A stretch of DNA of 64,000 bases from Acanthochromis polyacanthus (lineage: Eukaryota; Chordata; Actinopteri; Pomacentridae): positions 22,021,847 to 22,085,846 of the forward strand of contig NC_067135.1 of NCBI RefSeq assembly GCF_021347895.1, given 5' to 3'. Positions within the stretch are counted from its first letter, which is position 1; every line of letters begins with the position of its first letter. A program made the position numbers and the translations under genes. Shown here in pieces: positions 1 to 24,620 of the stretch. The notes below the pieces were generated by a model, which saw only the letters and a program-made list of their open reading frames with translations, made no database searches and had not been told where the DNA came from.

Positions 1-11
1 GTTTCAACACC

Positions 12-1636
<1,625 letters not shown>

Positions 1637-3208
1637 TATTTTTATTGTGTGTGCATTCTCATATAAGAGATAGCTTGCAACCGGACTTACACTAAGGTTT
1701 ATAGAGGAGAGAAGCAGATTGTTTGTGGTTGACTGTTATGATCTTCTTTCAATTTCTTATTTTGGGTTTTTGTTTTTTTTTGTTTTTTTTTTGGGGGGGG
1801 GTGTTTGTATATATATATGTAAAAAAGCAGCAGAACAGTTTGTATTCTATTTTATACAATTGTAAAAATTGTTTCCATTGCTGTGAAAATCAAAATAAAA
1901 ATATTGTGGAAATAAAAAAGAATATGTATGATTTTAAGCTCCCATAAAGAGAGCTGCTTGCTACCGGATAGCTTTGTTTTCTTCCAGTTCTTTCAGTAAA
2001 CAGCTGTTTTCTGACCTGCTTGTCACCACACAGATTTTTTTTTTCCCCACTATGACGCCTTTTCAGACACCTACAGTGAGCTGGGAGCAAATTTATAAGA
2101 TTTGGAGATGCGAAAACAAACTCCAAAACTCGGGAGGTAGTGCTGGAAATGTTCTATGTTTTAGTTTGTTTTACACAAAACTCATTAAAAAAGACCAAAA
2201 TCAACAACTGGTTTGCGCAGGCGTGAATAAAGCCAAGAGACAGCATGTTCCTGAATCAGAATATGCATAATTTGAAAGAACAAAGCTTCAAATTTCAAAC
2301 TGCAAACCCTGCAACCATCACAGTTTCAAACTTTAATAAGAGCAAAAACTGCAAAATGGTAGTTTCTTCGCTTTTCTGTCACCTTTAAAGGCACATAGTT
2401 GTTTGATCTCATTATGGTGCACATTATTTTTACTGTAAGACTCTGATTAAGAGAATGCAACCAAACTAGTAAAAAAAAAAAGGACGTTAATCCGTTCCTG
2501 CTGACAATGGAAACCTTTAAGAACAGTTGTACTAAACCAAGAATAAAAACTTTGATGTTAAAAAATGGTTTAAATGTAAAGTTAATATCTTTTGATTCAT
2601 TAACTGTTGTACAAATATTTTTTGTTCAAGCCACACCATCAGGTTTTCAGGTTTTACAGCAGCCTGCTGTTAATGATCATTCTTGGTTTTTGCCCTCCAA
2701 AAATTTGAATTTATATATAAAACCATATTTTGGAAAAAAAAAAAAAAAACAGGAACAAACAGTATAGACTTTAGCTTTATTTTTATGTGTTTTTATTGCA
2801 GTGCACAGTAATAAATAAATAAATTACAAAAAACAGTTCTGGCAGCAGAAGTGCCAGAAAATGCATTATCATCCTTTTAAATAAGGGTATATATCTGTAA
2901 AATTAAAAAATAATAATTGCCATTTTAAATACAGTAATTAACAGGTAAATGCTGTAAGTGAACATATTTCTGTATAGTATAATATAGTGATTGTTGATGA
3001 GGATTATATTTATGGTTTTGACCTGAATTTTTTTCATGTGAATTTAATACCTCTTTCTGTAGTTTTTACTAGTTATGAGATTAACTAATGTTTGTATCAT
3101 AAATTTTACATAAAATGATAGTTAAAAACATGTTTTTACAGTGCAGGCTTCAAAAATACATGTAAATGACATGTTTTCACTGTCTGTTTTCGGTCTTTTC
3201 ACGAGATT
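1637..3208. other. AT-rich intronic sequence, no gene recognised
   Basis: This lies upstream of the first collagen exon in the window and is probably intron. It holds T-, G- and A-homopolymer runs (about 1770-1803, 2037-2046, 2735-2749). No Gly-X-Y-coding exon or other conserved reading frame was seen. Confidence 0.5.
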
Positions 3209-3490
3209 TATTATCCCCCGCCTCCACAAAGTGGAAAAGGGGGATATAGGTTTGGCCTCCGTCCGTCCGTGCTTCCGTGCGTCCGTCCGTCTGTCCGTCC
3301 AAGATGAAGGGGACAGCTGTTCTCGGAAACTATTACAGCTAGGATTACGAAATTTAGAGTGTAGCTTCACACCATGGCCACCTTGATCAAGTTCGAACAT
3401 GACACCTGTGCGATAATATTTAACAGAGTTATGGCCCTTGATCACTATTTTGGATATAGACTCATAGACATCACATGTGGCGGGGGATAT
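3209..3490. mobile_element. Short dispersed repeat with terminal inverted repeats (MITE-like)
   Basis: The segment begins with tatcccccgcctccaca and ends with the near-complement tgtggcgggggata, giving imperfect terminal inverted repeats of about 15 bp. Inside is a (gtcc)n-like run at about 3257-3300 and non-coding sequence. Small size, terminal inverted repeats and no coding capacity suggest a non-autonomous DNA element. No clear target duplication was found, so the boundaries and class are uncertain. Confidence 0.5.
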
Positions 3491-4567
3491 TGATGACCAT
3501 GTCGTCTTGTTGACTTTAAAAAGAATACCAGACTCATCTTTTAAGGGATTTATGTGAATAATTATCGATTTCATTTGTACAAGATTAGCAGCTACCCGTT
3601 TTTAACCCCAACAATCTGAACTGAAAGTGTCTTAAACAGCAGACATGTGCAGCTTTTGCAGACCGCCCAGAAGCCGGTTTAGTTTAAACTTTCACGGCTA
3701 CATAAAGACAAAAACACCTCTTTCATTGTTGGTTCTGACTGTGTTTCCTGCCTCTGTCTAAACCTGCTCTCCTCTTTTTTGTTTTTTGCTCCGTGCTTCA
3801 ACCCGGTTCCGCTTTGCCTGGGAATTCTGGGAATCGTAGGTCCTCCAGGTTAGACCAAGTGGTTTGATGGTTGTGATGCTGTGGTTGGAACTATGAAATG
3901 TGTTTCCTGACTTCAAAAAGAAAAACTGTAAATTCACTCGGGATAATGTACAATGAAGCTTTCTCAAGGTTTGTAGATGAATTTATCCCAGACCAGATCC
4001 TGATAAGTTTTAAAAACTGATGTCAGCAGGTGTGTTTTGACCTTTTCTTCACCCAACAGGACTTGCTGGACGTCATGTATAAAAGCAACACGCACTGTTT
4101 TACAGGAATATATTTATATGAAGAGTTTCATTCCGGTATTCTGGTTTTAGAAGCAAATATCCTCATTGTTTGATGTATAATTGAACAATTTGCAAACTCT
4201 GATCAACTTCAGCTCTGCATCTGAGGGAAAAGACTAGCAAAATCAGGGGTAAAATGTGAAAATAAGCCTCCTAACATGTCTTATTACCGTATGTATTGAG
4301 GTTTTCTCAGCAGTTATGTCAGATTTAGGAATGAAACTCTTCAATATTTTGTCAAATGGACTGCTATCTAGACTTTTAGTAATTTGACAGAGGATGTTTG
4401 TTCAGTAAAAGGTTAGGCACCAGTTCAGTTTCCTTCTATATCATCAGTCAGACGTTTGATAACAAGATTTCTTAATAGGAAGTCTTGTTTAAAAGGAAAT
4501 CTAACTGATTCGTGTGCAGCCTCGCCAAGTTACACCTGACCTTTCCACTCCTGCATCCGTCCTGAAG
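3491..4567. other. Intronic sequence, nothing recognised
   Basis: This is sequence upstream of the collagen exon at 4568. Short ORFs here have no family resemblance. The last bases form the pyrimidine-rich acceptor ending in ag at 4566-4567. Confidence 0.5.
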
Positions 4568-15305
<10,738 letters not shown>

Positions 15306-16095
15306 CGGCAGCAAGCAAACCCACCATCACCAGGGGACACCCGATCGATAACAAGAGATGATTGGATAACAGGGGACAAATGGGGGGGTGGGCAGTCGTC
15401 GTCGCGACCGCTGACGTTGCGACGAAGGTGGAATTCCAATGGTGCATTGTCTTCCATGAAAAAAACAAAAAACTAACTACAACTAAAACAATGGTGCTAC
15501 TGTGCAACACAGCTTAAAAAAAAGAAAAAACTGACGTAAACAAATCTTACATTTAGTCTTTGTTTTCTTAAGAAGTACCTCAAAATGAAAGCAGAAAAAT
15601 ATCCACTAAATGGTGCCATGATGGATGTGTGACAACTAAAGTGCATTTTTCATTCTTCTCCCTTCTTTCTCGAAAGGATCTTTTGTTCCTTTTCGCTTTC
15701 TATAAAAAAAGAAAAATCACATTTAACATGTTGATGCAGCAAAATGTGATTCTGTACATCCATGTTTTTATTTTTATTTTTTATTTTCTTTTTGTTTTGG
15801 GCCTTATTGATGAGGAGTGGATGGTCTCCACAGTTACCAAATCGGCACTTTGACTTCGGAACATCCAAGATGAGAGATGCACTGACGATGAGCTTTCCTT
15901 AGTGAGACTTACTGCCTTTTTATTACTAGCTCTTCATTCACACACCCTTTCCCTCTCTCTCACTGTCATTTTTCTGTTGTCTTATGTGACATTTGGTGGT
16001 ACTAACCCTGCTGTAGCCCGCCTGCTAACCATCCGCTACACCTACTTTCTCTTTTTATTTTTTTGTAAGTAATAAAATGTGTATATTGTGTAAAA
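15306..16095 (+). other. col4a5: Probable 3' UTR of the collagen gene
   Basis: AT-rich sequence follows the stop codon up to a canonical AATAAA at 16071-16076. Further AATAAA motifs near 16300, 16521 and 17252 mean longer transcripts are possible. The exact end cannot be set from sequence alone. Confidence 0.6.
16071..16076 (+). promoter_or_regulatory. Candidate poly(A) signal of the collagen gene
   Basis: An AATAAA lies 766 bp after the stop codon, followed by a GT-rich stretch (gtgtatattgtg), as expected downstream of a cleavage site. Confidence 0.55.
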
Positions 16096-16710
16096 CACTT
16101 TGTTTTTAGTGTATTAGGTCTTGAATCAGTACCAGCTGTTTATGACAATTTTCCAGATTCTTTTTAGCTCACACACTCGCGCATTCACACACAAACACTC
16201 ATACACACATCATTCATTTACTTCATCGCTCACCGACACACACCAACTCAGATATTGTACAAAGTAAGGCTTTTATAAAATGAAACAGTATTTTATATAT
16301 AATAAATATATATTGAAAAAAGAGGATAAAAAGGTATATAAACTTTATTCGGCTATGGGGAGAATGTTCGCTGTTTTCAACCACAAAACCTTCATGAATT
16401 TCACCGAAAGATAAAGCTAACTCCTGAGCACACAGCCATTTTCCCTCAAATGTAACAGTCCTGTATGATAATAACAAAAAGCCAATCGCTTAAATTTTTT
16501 TTGTATTCAATTTGTAGAAGCAATAAATGTCAAACTGAAATATAGGGGAGTTGTAGTCTAATAATTGGGGAATGTTATGAATATTTGTGGCTTAAAAAGA
16601 ACAAGATTTGAATTACATCTTTGGCTACTTGAGTAGAAAACCACGATACATGTTTTGTGTTTTTTAACATTTCCAGGTGCTGGGCTTTGCTGTAAAAACA
16701 GGTCCTGAGG

Positions 16711-16719
16711 GTTTTTTTT

Positions 16720-16781
<62 letters not shown>

Positions 16782-16788
16782 TGGTGCG

Positions 16789-16858
<70 letters not shown>
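16711..16858. repeat. T19 run followed by giant interrupted poly-G tract
   Basis: T bases at 16712-16729 lead into G50 (16730-16779), the interruption catggtgcgc, then about 67 further G (16790-16856). This is the longest G run in the window and could form G-quadruplexes. A sequencing or assembly artefact cannot be excluded. The poly-proline and poly-glycine reading frames over it are not genes. Confidence 0.9.
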
Positions 16859-16860
<2 letters not shown>

Positions 16861-18179
16861 TTTGCACCCAAAACCTATAAATCCACTTTGGCTGGCTTGA
16901 ATTTGTATCCAAAACTGGTTCGAGTGTTCACACTTGGCCCTGTTGAGCACAGGTTTAGATGTTTTTACATTTAAATCAGGTGTATCAGCCCCCGATGTGA
17001 TGCGTCTCTCACACCAGGTGCTCAGACTCCTGATGTACTGTAAGTCTGCAAGAGCTGTTTTTAGGGGGGGAGAAATATTTTCCTGTGATTTTATTATTTT
17101 TATTTTTTCAAAACTGCTTTTATGAATCTAATTTTGTCAACCTGGGGTGCGATTAAAAATGTGTATTAATTTGTTTGGTTTTTTTCTTTTTCTTTTTTTT
17201 TTTTGTTTTAATGTCATGTTATCCAGAAGTTGTTATAAACTTTTAAGACTGAAATAAATACAATGTCCAAAGTGTTGTCTTCTTCGGAAAATGTACATTT
17301 AAACGCAGACTTACTCCAATTTCCGACTTTTTGCTCTTACACTCAAGAGAGAGGGCATGAGGAGGCAGACAGAGATACACACTGGAGACTCAGATGACTT
17401 GCAATAGATTGCAAGTAAGGTTTACTGACATCAGGAGAAGTGACAATGACAGAGCAGCAGTACATGTAAGAAATGCCAGCAACCCTTCTGAGGATTCTCT
17501 CAGATCTTTGGGTATATATTGTAGTTGAGAATGGGAACAGATTTACATTACAAACCAATATGGAGACAATGAGAATTAGAATTATGTCATTTCATCAGGT
17601 AAGTTATTATGACCATATATGTAGCCTACAGTGCAAGGACACAAGCTTAAAAGTTATTTAAAAACCCTACAGCTGAGGGAACAAATGATCTGAGGTATCT
17701 GTTTGATTTGGCCTAATCTAATCCTAAACTAATCTGCTTTAGTCACGTCAAGAACAGACAATATCTAACCTTGACCAGAGCAGAGAGTCCTGAAATCTTT
17801 CTCCAACAGTGTCTGCCTACCAGAAGATAATTTAGAATGATGCCAACTGACAGCTGCAATCAAACACCTCAGAGAGGGAAAACAGTAATTTTTCCTTCAC
17901 AATATAGAGTTTATAAACTGAAAGAACTTGTACAAGCATTCTTCAGTAAATGAAAAATACCATTATTTACAGTTATTTCAGTTTTATTTATTTCAAACAG
18001 TCTGCTTTCAGACAATCTCTTTATATTTAAGAGTTATGAAGTCAATACAGTCTCCAAATGAACTGCTGAAAAGTAGGCAAATTGTGAAGCATCTTGCGTC
18101 TGCATCAGCGGTAATTTTCTCTGTTTAACTGACTATATCTCCCTTATTGTCATTCAATACCTCCCCAGACTTGTGAGAC
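16859..18179. other. Intergenic sequence, nothing recognised
   Basis: Apart from an AATAAA near 17252, I see no gene, recognisable repeat or conserved frame here. Confidence 0.55.
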
Positions 18180-18960
18180 GATTTTGGGGGGGTTTATTCT
18201 GAAATTCCACATCAGATTGATCTGATTTTGACTCGGTGTCTTCCTGAGGTGGAGTAGTGTCAATCTGAAGTGGAACGGTTGAATAATAACGGGCAGTTTG
18301 GAGAAATATGAATGCTAATGTACATGATATATTTATACACATATGGCTTTTCAGGGGGCGTTTATTCTGAAATCCACATCAGATTGACCTGATTTTGAGA
18401 TGGTGTCTTCCTGAGGTGGAGTAGTGTCAATGTGAAGTGGAACGGTTGAATAATAACGGGCAGTTTTGGAGAAATATGAATGCTAATGTACTTGATATAT
18501 CTATACAATATGCCATTTTGGGGGGGGGGGGGTTATTCTGAAAATCCACATTAGATTGATCTGATTTTCACTCTGTGTCTTCCTGAAGTGGAGTAGTGTC
18601 AATCTGAAGTGGAACGGTTGAATAATAACGGGCAGTTTTGGAGAAATATGAATGCTTATGTACATGATATATCTATACAAATATGCCATTTTGGGGGGGC
18701 TTTAATGCTGAAATTCCACATCAGATTGACCTGATTTTGACTCGGTGTCTTCCTGAGGTGGAGTACTATCAATTTGAAGTGGAATGGTTTAAAAATAACA
18801 GGCAGTTTGGGAGAATATTGATGCTAATGTACATGATATATCTATAGATATATATATACACAAATATGCCATTTTTGCGGGGCTTTTATTCTGAAATTCC
18901 ACATCCGACCAACGTGACTCTTAGCGGATGTCACACGCTTGAATAATAACGGCAATTTAA
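18180..18960. repeat. Tandem repeat, about five ~170-bp units
   Basis: Units begin near 18182, 18352, 18520, 18690 and 18873 with a G-run followed by tttattctgaaattccacat. They continue with gtgtcttcctgaggtggagt, ggaacggttgaataataac and gctaatgtacatgatatat. The first four are very similar and the last is truncated and diverged. Reading frames across it are repeat by-products. Confidence 0.92.
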
Positions 18961-19524
18961 AAAAATATCGCTCTTGACGTATTGTTTAGTATATGCGCGC
19001 ACCGCTTTTCCAACTGAGGGCTAGTTTGACCAAGCGTTTCGGAGTGAGGGCTGGCTTGACCGCGGTATGCAGGCGCAGTACCGATCCCGATAGGTAAGTT
19101 TTATTCCTCAAACACCCTGCTGTTAGCCGACTATGAATACGCCAGCTACAACAGATCCACATCAATATTATGAAACGCTACGCCAGCTAACGTGGTCCGG
19201 ACACAGGATCAGAGGTCGACTATTTGCTAACCAGTTAGCCACTGCTAAGCTAGCATATGGAGTAATAGGAGTGCCAAATCAAAATATAAATAAATAAATA
19301 AATGTGAAAAGTGAAATATGAACAAAAGTTTTATTTATTATTAATAAAATGAGCTGTAAACTATACACTGGTGTTGGGTAATGATTAATTCATGTGATGG
19401 TGCATATATAAATATATTTATATTTATATTGTGGTGACAGTGATTTTACAAGAAAACACTGTAAGAACATTCAATTCCTGCCAGTTCCATGTTTGTTGGT
19501 TGTATCACAAATACTCTCTCACAG

Positions 19525-19593
19525 ATGGAGCAAGGAAGAAAGAGGAAGTCCTCACCTGTGTGGGAGTATTTTGAGTTGACTACTCATAATAAG
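19525..19593 (+). pseudogene. Possible BED-type zinc-finger start (hAT/ZBED-like)
   Basis: After a good acceptor (actctctcacag), an ATG opens MEQGRKRKSSPVWEYFELTT and reaches a stop 12 codons later. The basic start followed by VWxYF is how BED zinc fingers of hAT transposases and ZBED genes begin, but no Cys/His pairs follow. A GC-rich segment ending in tag|gtaagt at 19093 could be an upstream non-coding exon. The remainder of any gene is not visible. Confidence 0.3.
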
Positions 19594-21363
19594 GTTTTTA
19601 TGTGGGAAAACTCATAATATATTGGATACCCTGCCATATATTGAACTATCAGTCCTAATATGTATGATTTTATTAAAGGTGAGGTGTTCCAAGGAGCTGG
19701 AGAAATATTGTCCAAAAAAAAGAAACCACCTAAATCCCAGCTCTGTGGAATAATTCTCATATTTTTGAATAATATCAAATAAAATGCTGTCCCTACTTTA
19801 GTTTTGCAATGGTACCACAAGCACAGTCACAAAACAAAAAAGAAGCACAAGCACATTTTATTTATGTCGCCCTTATTACAATTAAAAGTATTTGAACACT
19901 TTACAGAAAACCAGAACCTGACCTCAATCAAGCAGTAAAACTACAGATCTCAAATCTCTCCCCATTTGTTTCTACTTTCCTCTCTATCTCTGCTGTCAGG
20001 AAAAACAGACACTATATTAAGTATATTATATGTTTATTGGCATTATCATTTAAACACAATTCAAAGCTTCACATAGCAAAGCCAGTGTGTCATTATAGGC
20101 ACTCTGCCTGTTTTTACTTTTATTTGTCCACTTGATGGCGCAATAGAGCAAATGAAGCACCATGAAGCTTCGAACCATGAGTGAACCAACTGGATGGAAA
20201 GCCTCAGTGCTTCATGAAGCTTCATCTCGCCATCACTACCAGTTGGTTCATTGTCCCCTGACCTGAAGAATAAATCATTTTTTTTAATCCACTGAGCTCT
20301 TCCTATAAGCATGAACTTGTATTTGTATGCACAGCTGCCCTGTCTTTCAGTGACTGGATAATTGAACAAGCAGGCGTACAGGTGTTCCTAATGACAGTGC
20401 TTGGTTGTTTGGAGCAGCTGCTTTGTTTCTTTCTCAAGTCATTTGTGCAAACAAACAAACAAAAAACAGCTAAACAAAGTTAGCTACTATATATTAAATC
20501 AGGTATCAGGCACACCTTTGTTCACTCTCATGTTTGATCATTTTAAAGCAGAAGGAGTCAGACTTTTTACAACCCATAGGTGACTGAAAGATTTCAAATA
20601 ACACCTTATTCCTATGTATAATACATGACAAGTTACTTGGAAATGCTTTGAACAATGAAATTTATTAACCCCAAATAGTTGAGAAATCTTATTAACTGAA
20701 CTAATTCAGGAGATTAAAATATCCCCCTGTGGGCTGCGTTTCTCTTCTGTTCTAAACTTAAAGTTTGCATTTTGTTTTGTTTTAAGGGTAAGGTTTCTTC
20801 AGTTCAGTGTTATTTGCAACTTCAGAATTTCTCCTGCAGCTTTCATTGAGTGACACAATACGTTCTTCAGGATTAATCAACTTCATTTATTGCAATGTGT
20901 CTCCAACTTCCAATCTCATTGCATTCCTAATCATTGCTAAACATCCGTAGGAATACACAAATAATTTTAAGTTGATTATAAGGATACTGAATGTGTTTTA
21001 ACAGCACCTTTCTAAATCTACTTAAAAAGTTACAGGAACTAATAAACATCTGGCAAATCATGTCAACATTTCATACAAAGGAACACAAAACACTACAGCA
21101 ACTACATAAATTCAAAGTAAGTAAAACAAATAGCATTTCAGGGGATACATGCTTACAGGTGTCAGTCACCATGGTTTAGAGCACAGAAAAAGGAACGCCT
21201 CCCACCTAGAGTCCCAAATTACAACAGCAATAAGTCAGAGTCCTGCTCACACTGCTGTACTGACATTTGATCACCACACGGATACCAAATCACAGCAGCA
21301 AGACGAAATCAGTTCACACACCAGAAATTAATTCTCCCCAGATACCTCTTCAATGAATCCTGT
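19594..21363. other. Intergenic region with degraded repeats
   Basis: It holds a weak fragment of the tttatttatatagcgc repeat family (about 19852-19935) and a segment rich in gcttcatgaagcttc motifs (about 20110-20240), which looks like an old dispersed repeat. No supported gene was found. Confidence 0.45.
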
Positions 21364-23027
21364 TTACTTTATAGTAGCAGTTGTACCTCTAAAAACACCT
21401 CTCCAAAGCCAAATTCCAGTGTGTAGTGGTTGAGTGAATGTGGTCTGGACTCTGTGGAGGAGAGTCGTGGTGTCAGAGATGCTGTAGAAAGACAGAATCC
21501 CTGCATTGGGATCCACAAACACTCCTACTGTGGAGGACCACGGACCTGAGATGTGAGTTGTAACATTATTATGTCTGAGTTCGTAACGGCTCTTGAAGCA
21601 ATGTAATGCCCAAGAATTTTCAGTCTCTCCAAATCCACTCTGGTCCAGTTTGTCACTGTCCTTGTATGCTACTGCTACTGAAATGCCTTCCCTGCCCACT
21701 CCACCTCCCAGTAACAAGTTCTAGTCACAGTCTCTTTGCTCAGGACCTGTTGCTGGATCTTGTACTGGCTTGATTTGTTATGATCCCCATGTGGTCCATA
21801 TTCTGTTACTGTTTTGTCCTGATTAGATAGAATGAGGTTTCTGTGTGCTGTATCTGGATCCAGCGTGAGTTGACCTGAATATTTTAACAGCTCGTCTCTG
21901 TTGGTCGGCTCTGCTCGAGGCAGTAAAACGTCCACTGATCTCAGTGTCACTGAGATCTTGCTCCATTCCTCACTTAGGATGTCTTTGACCTTATCTCTGG
22001 CGTCTGACACCACTGGCTGCACATCCTCAAAATACTTCTTTTGACTGGTTTTGATGATTGGTGAAGCTGTTGATTCACTGAGTTTGGACTGATGGGAGTA
22101 ATTGTGTATAAATTCGGAGTGGTCGTCTATATACAAGAGCTCCTTCAGCTCGGTGTCTTTCCTCTTCAGATCAGTGATCTCCTGCTCCAGCTTCTTCTGA
22201 AGCTCTTTGACTCGACTCACCTCAGTTGTCTTCTGGAATTCGATCTGCTGTTTCAGATCAGAGCCTTTTCCTTGATGAAATCAACCAGCTCAGTGATGAT
22301 TGTCTCACTGTCTTTCACTGCTTTAATCAGCAGACTCTTTGATTGTCTTTTCTTCCTGCTCAAGCACTCCCACTTCTTGCTCTCTGGTCTGGATTCTCTG
22401 CTGGACTTCTTCCAGACTGTCCTCGAGTTCTTTCTGCCGATTTGCCCTTTCTACTTCAACTGGAACTGTTGTGTGGTCTTTATGTTCAACAATGCAGCAG
22501 AGATAACAGATCAGCTGCTGATCAGTGCAGCAGAAAATCTTCATCACCTCATTGTGATGAGAGCAGATGTTTCGTTTCAGACCTTTGGAAGGGTTGACTA
22601 GCTTGTGGGTCTCAAAGGCGGAGGAGGTATAGTGAGGCTGGAGGTGTTGATCACAGTAAGAAACCATACAGACCAGACAGGATTTGACAGCCTTCATCTT
22701 CCTCCCAGTGCAGGCATCACAGGCCACATCTTTAGGTCCAGCATAGCAGTGATCAGCAGCAGCAGCAGCTTGGAGTTCACTCTTCTTCAGCTCCTCCACT
22801 AAAACAGCTAGCATGGTGTTTTTCTCCAGGACAGGCCTCGGTGAGAAATTCTTCCTGCACTGAGGGCAGCTGTAGATTTCCTTCTTGTCCTCTCCATCCC
22901 AGTGGCCTTTAATACAGTTCATGCAGTAGCTGTGTCCACAGGAAGTTGTGACCGGATCCTTCAGTAGGTCCAGACAGATGGAACAAGAGAAGGTGTCTCG
23001 GTCTAGCTGAGCTCCTTTCTGCGCCAT
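21364..23027 (-). pseudogene. finTRIM-like RING/B-box/coiled-coil/B30.2 gene, intronless and frameshifted
   Basis: This derives from a tripartite-motif E3 ubiquitin ligase, a family used in fish antiviral immunity. Domains run in order on the minus strand. A C3HC4 RING comes first (CSICLDLLKDPVTTSCGHSY then CPQC), then a first B-box (CDACTGRKMKAVKSC), a second B-box (CSHHNEVMKIFC), a Glu/Gln-rich coiled coil (about 22200-22500) and a PRY/SPRY (B30.2) domain (LTLDPDTAHRNLILSN, CYWEVEW, GVFVDPNAGILSFYS). The frame is broken about three times: an extra t near 22322 creating a stop, an indel near 22265, and a loss near 21700 inside SPRY. finTRIM genes normally have several exons, yet this copy is continuous, which suggests a retrocopy. 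No clear poly(A) tail or flanking duplication was seen. Confidence 0.85.
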
Positions 23028-23399
23028 TTTACTTATTAGTAGTAGTGACTGTGTAAATTTCTCTTCGTAATAGTGAAACTAGCTTGAGTTCTGATCTACA
23101 CTTCATGTGTTCCTGCAGCAGTGTCTCGACCACATGCTGGTTACATCCGTTTTCACAATGCAGATCTGATGGGGAGGGAACAAGGAAACAGTAGTACCGA
23201 GAAGAGCGGCTGTGTTTGTGAGCGAGAAGAAGAGGGAGGGCTAACCAGGCTTTGACCTATTTCAGGAGGAGGAGCGGTCTAAAGTTCACACTGTGTTTAA
23301 CCCTTTCTACAGCAGAGCAATTTAAAAGTGTTGCTCTGCTCAGTGTTTAGCTACTAAATTCTTGGTGGAATCTGCAGCTTTCAAGAGTATACAGAAGCT

Positions 23400-23520
23400 G
23401 CAGTCTCTATAGCAGGGGTCCCAAACTTTTTCCTGTGAGGGCCGCATAACTTTTCCCTTCTCTGGTGGGGGGCCGGGGTCAGTTTGTAACAGAAAAAGTG
23501 TGACGATCGCAGGGGTGCCT
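23400..23520. repeat. hAT-like repeat end fragment
   Basis: The motif caggggtcccaaactttttcctgtgagggccgc (starting at about 23413) is a terminal sequence shared by many hAT-type dispersed repeats. Only one end was seen and no target duplication was found. Confidence 0.45.
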
Positions 23521-23708
23521 AAACGTAAACATTGTTTTCCAGAAAGCCACTCATAACCAAATATTAATAACCCTGCCCTAACCATTACATTTGAAGGTAA
23601 TGTCATTGCATTTTAGATTAAAGTTATATGCACATGCACACAATTGTGTCATGTGACTTGTTTGTCATTGTCTAATCTAAACATTTTCTTGACTTGCTTT
23701 TACATAAG

Positions 23709-24620
23709 AAGATCTGGACAGATACATCAAAAGCCCTCCTGCAAGGTGAGGTGTCACCAGTGTTTAGGCTGAAGAAAAGAAGGGTGGATGACATTACTAT
23801 GGTAAGATTTTAATTTTGTTTTAGTCCCATTTGAGTTTTTCTTTTGTTTCAGGTTGGAAACCAGCATTTCTATTTCCCTATTTTTTCAACAGTCTTTTTT
23901 CCAAATTGTACTCCAATTGTGGACTCGCTTTAAAGAATATGCCATTCATGAGTTAAGGTCACACCTGCTGTCTCTAAAAATAAACAGTGTCTAGATAATG
24001 CATGATTGGATTGAAAATTAACATTTGTTGAGCTGACCAATATGTCAAGGTGGACTACTTGAACAGGTCCTGATGGGATCTTTTCTTTTTCTTCTTTTTG
24101 GAGGTTAGGCTTGAATATTACAACTGATCTTTTTACTTATCTATATATTTTCAGGAAGAAGAGCAGCAAGCTGAGGTTTCAGTCAGACCTGCTGATGTGA
24201 GCACACCAGTGGAAGTGGTAGGCTATTCTCACAGTATCTATTGGTCAGATACTGTTGGTGCAGCAGTTATGGTACAGAAAGACATATTTTTTATTTCTGT
24301 CTTTTCTATAGGACTCGGTTGAAGTGCGTATTCTGTATGATTGCAGACATGCAGCAGAGTGGGTTGAGGCCAATAAGACACTCTTCTCTGCCAGAGTGGA
24401 CCTGCCTGAAGTTCTATACATGGGGGAGGAGGAACAGGCTGAGGCTGCTCTGCAGTATAAAAGACTGTGGCAAGAAGACATGGATGAGCAGGAAAGGGAA
24501 GAAATCCTTGAGGTCTTCAAATTCACATTCTACAACATTGAGGACATGTGGAAATTTTGTGACATAGTAGTGGACGAAAACAATTATTTGGCATATTGTG
24601 AATGTCACAAAGATGAATAA
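23709..24620 (+). CDS. Unrecognised gene, last three exons
   Basis: Three exons, 23709-23801 (31 codons), 24155-24217 (21 codons) and 24312-24620 (103 codons with taa), join in phase 0 throughout with GT-AG borders (gtaaga, gtaggc; ttttcag, ttctatag). The product is strongly acidic: a basic stretch (RLKKRRVDD), then EEEQQAEVSVRPADV, then VRILYDCRHAAEWV, VDLPEVLYMGEEEQAEAAL and DEQEREEILEVFKFTFYN, ending CECHKDE. I do not recognise the family and assign no function. Upstream exons are not visible, since a hAT-like fragment and the TRIM pseudogene lie upstream. The consistent phases, long terminal frame and poly(A) signal argue for a genuine gene or a domesticated transposon protein. Confidence 0.65.

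Noticed and set aside
3122..3574. A 150-residue minus-strand protein
   Set aside because: It lies across the MITE-like repeat and its gtcc-rich run, with no recognisable domain.
16558..16950. Reading frames encoding long poly-proline or poly-glycine
   Set aside because: They are produced by the poly-G tract in every frame and have no domain or splice support.
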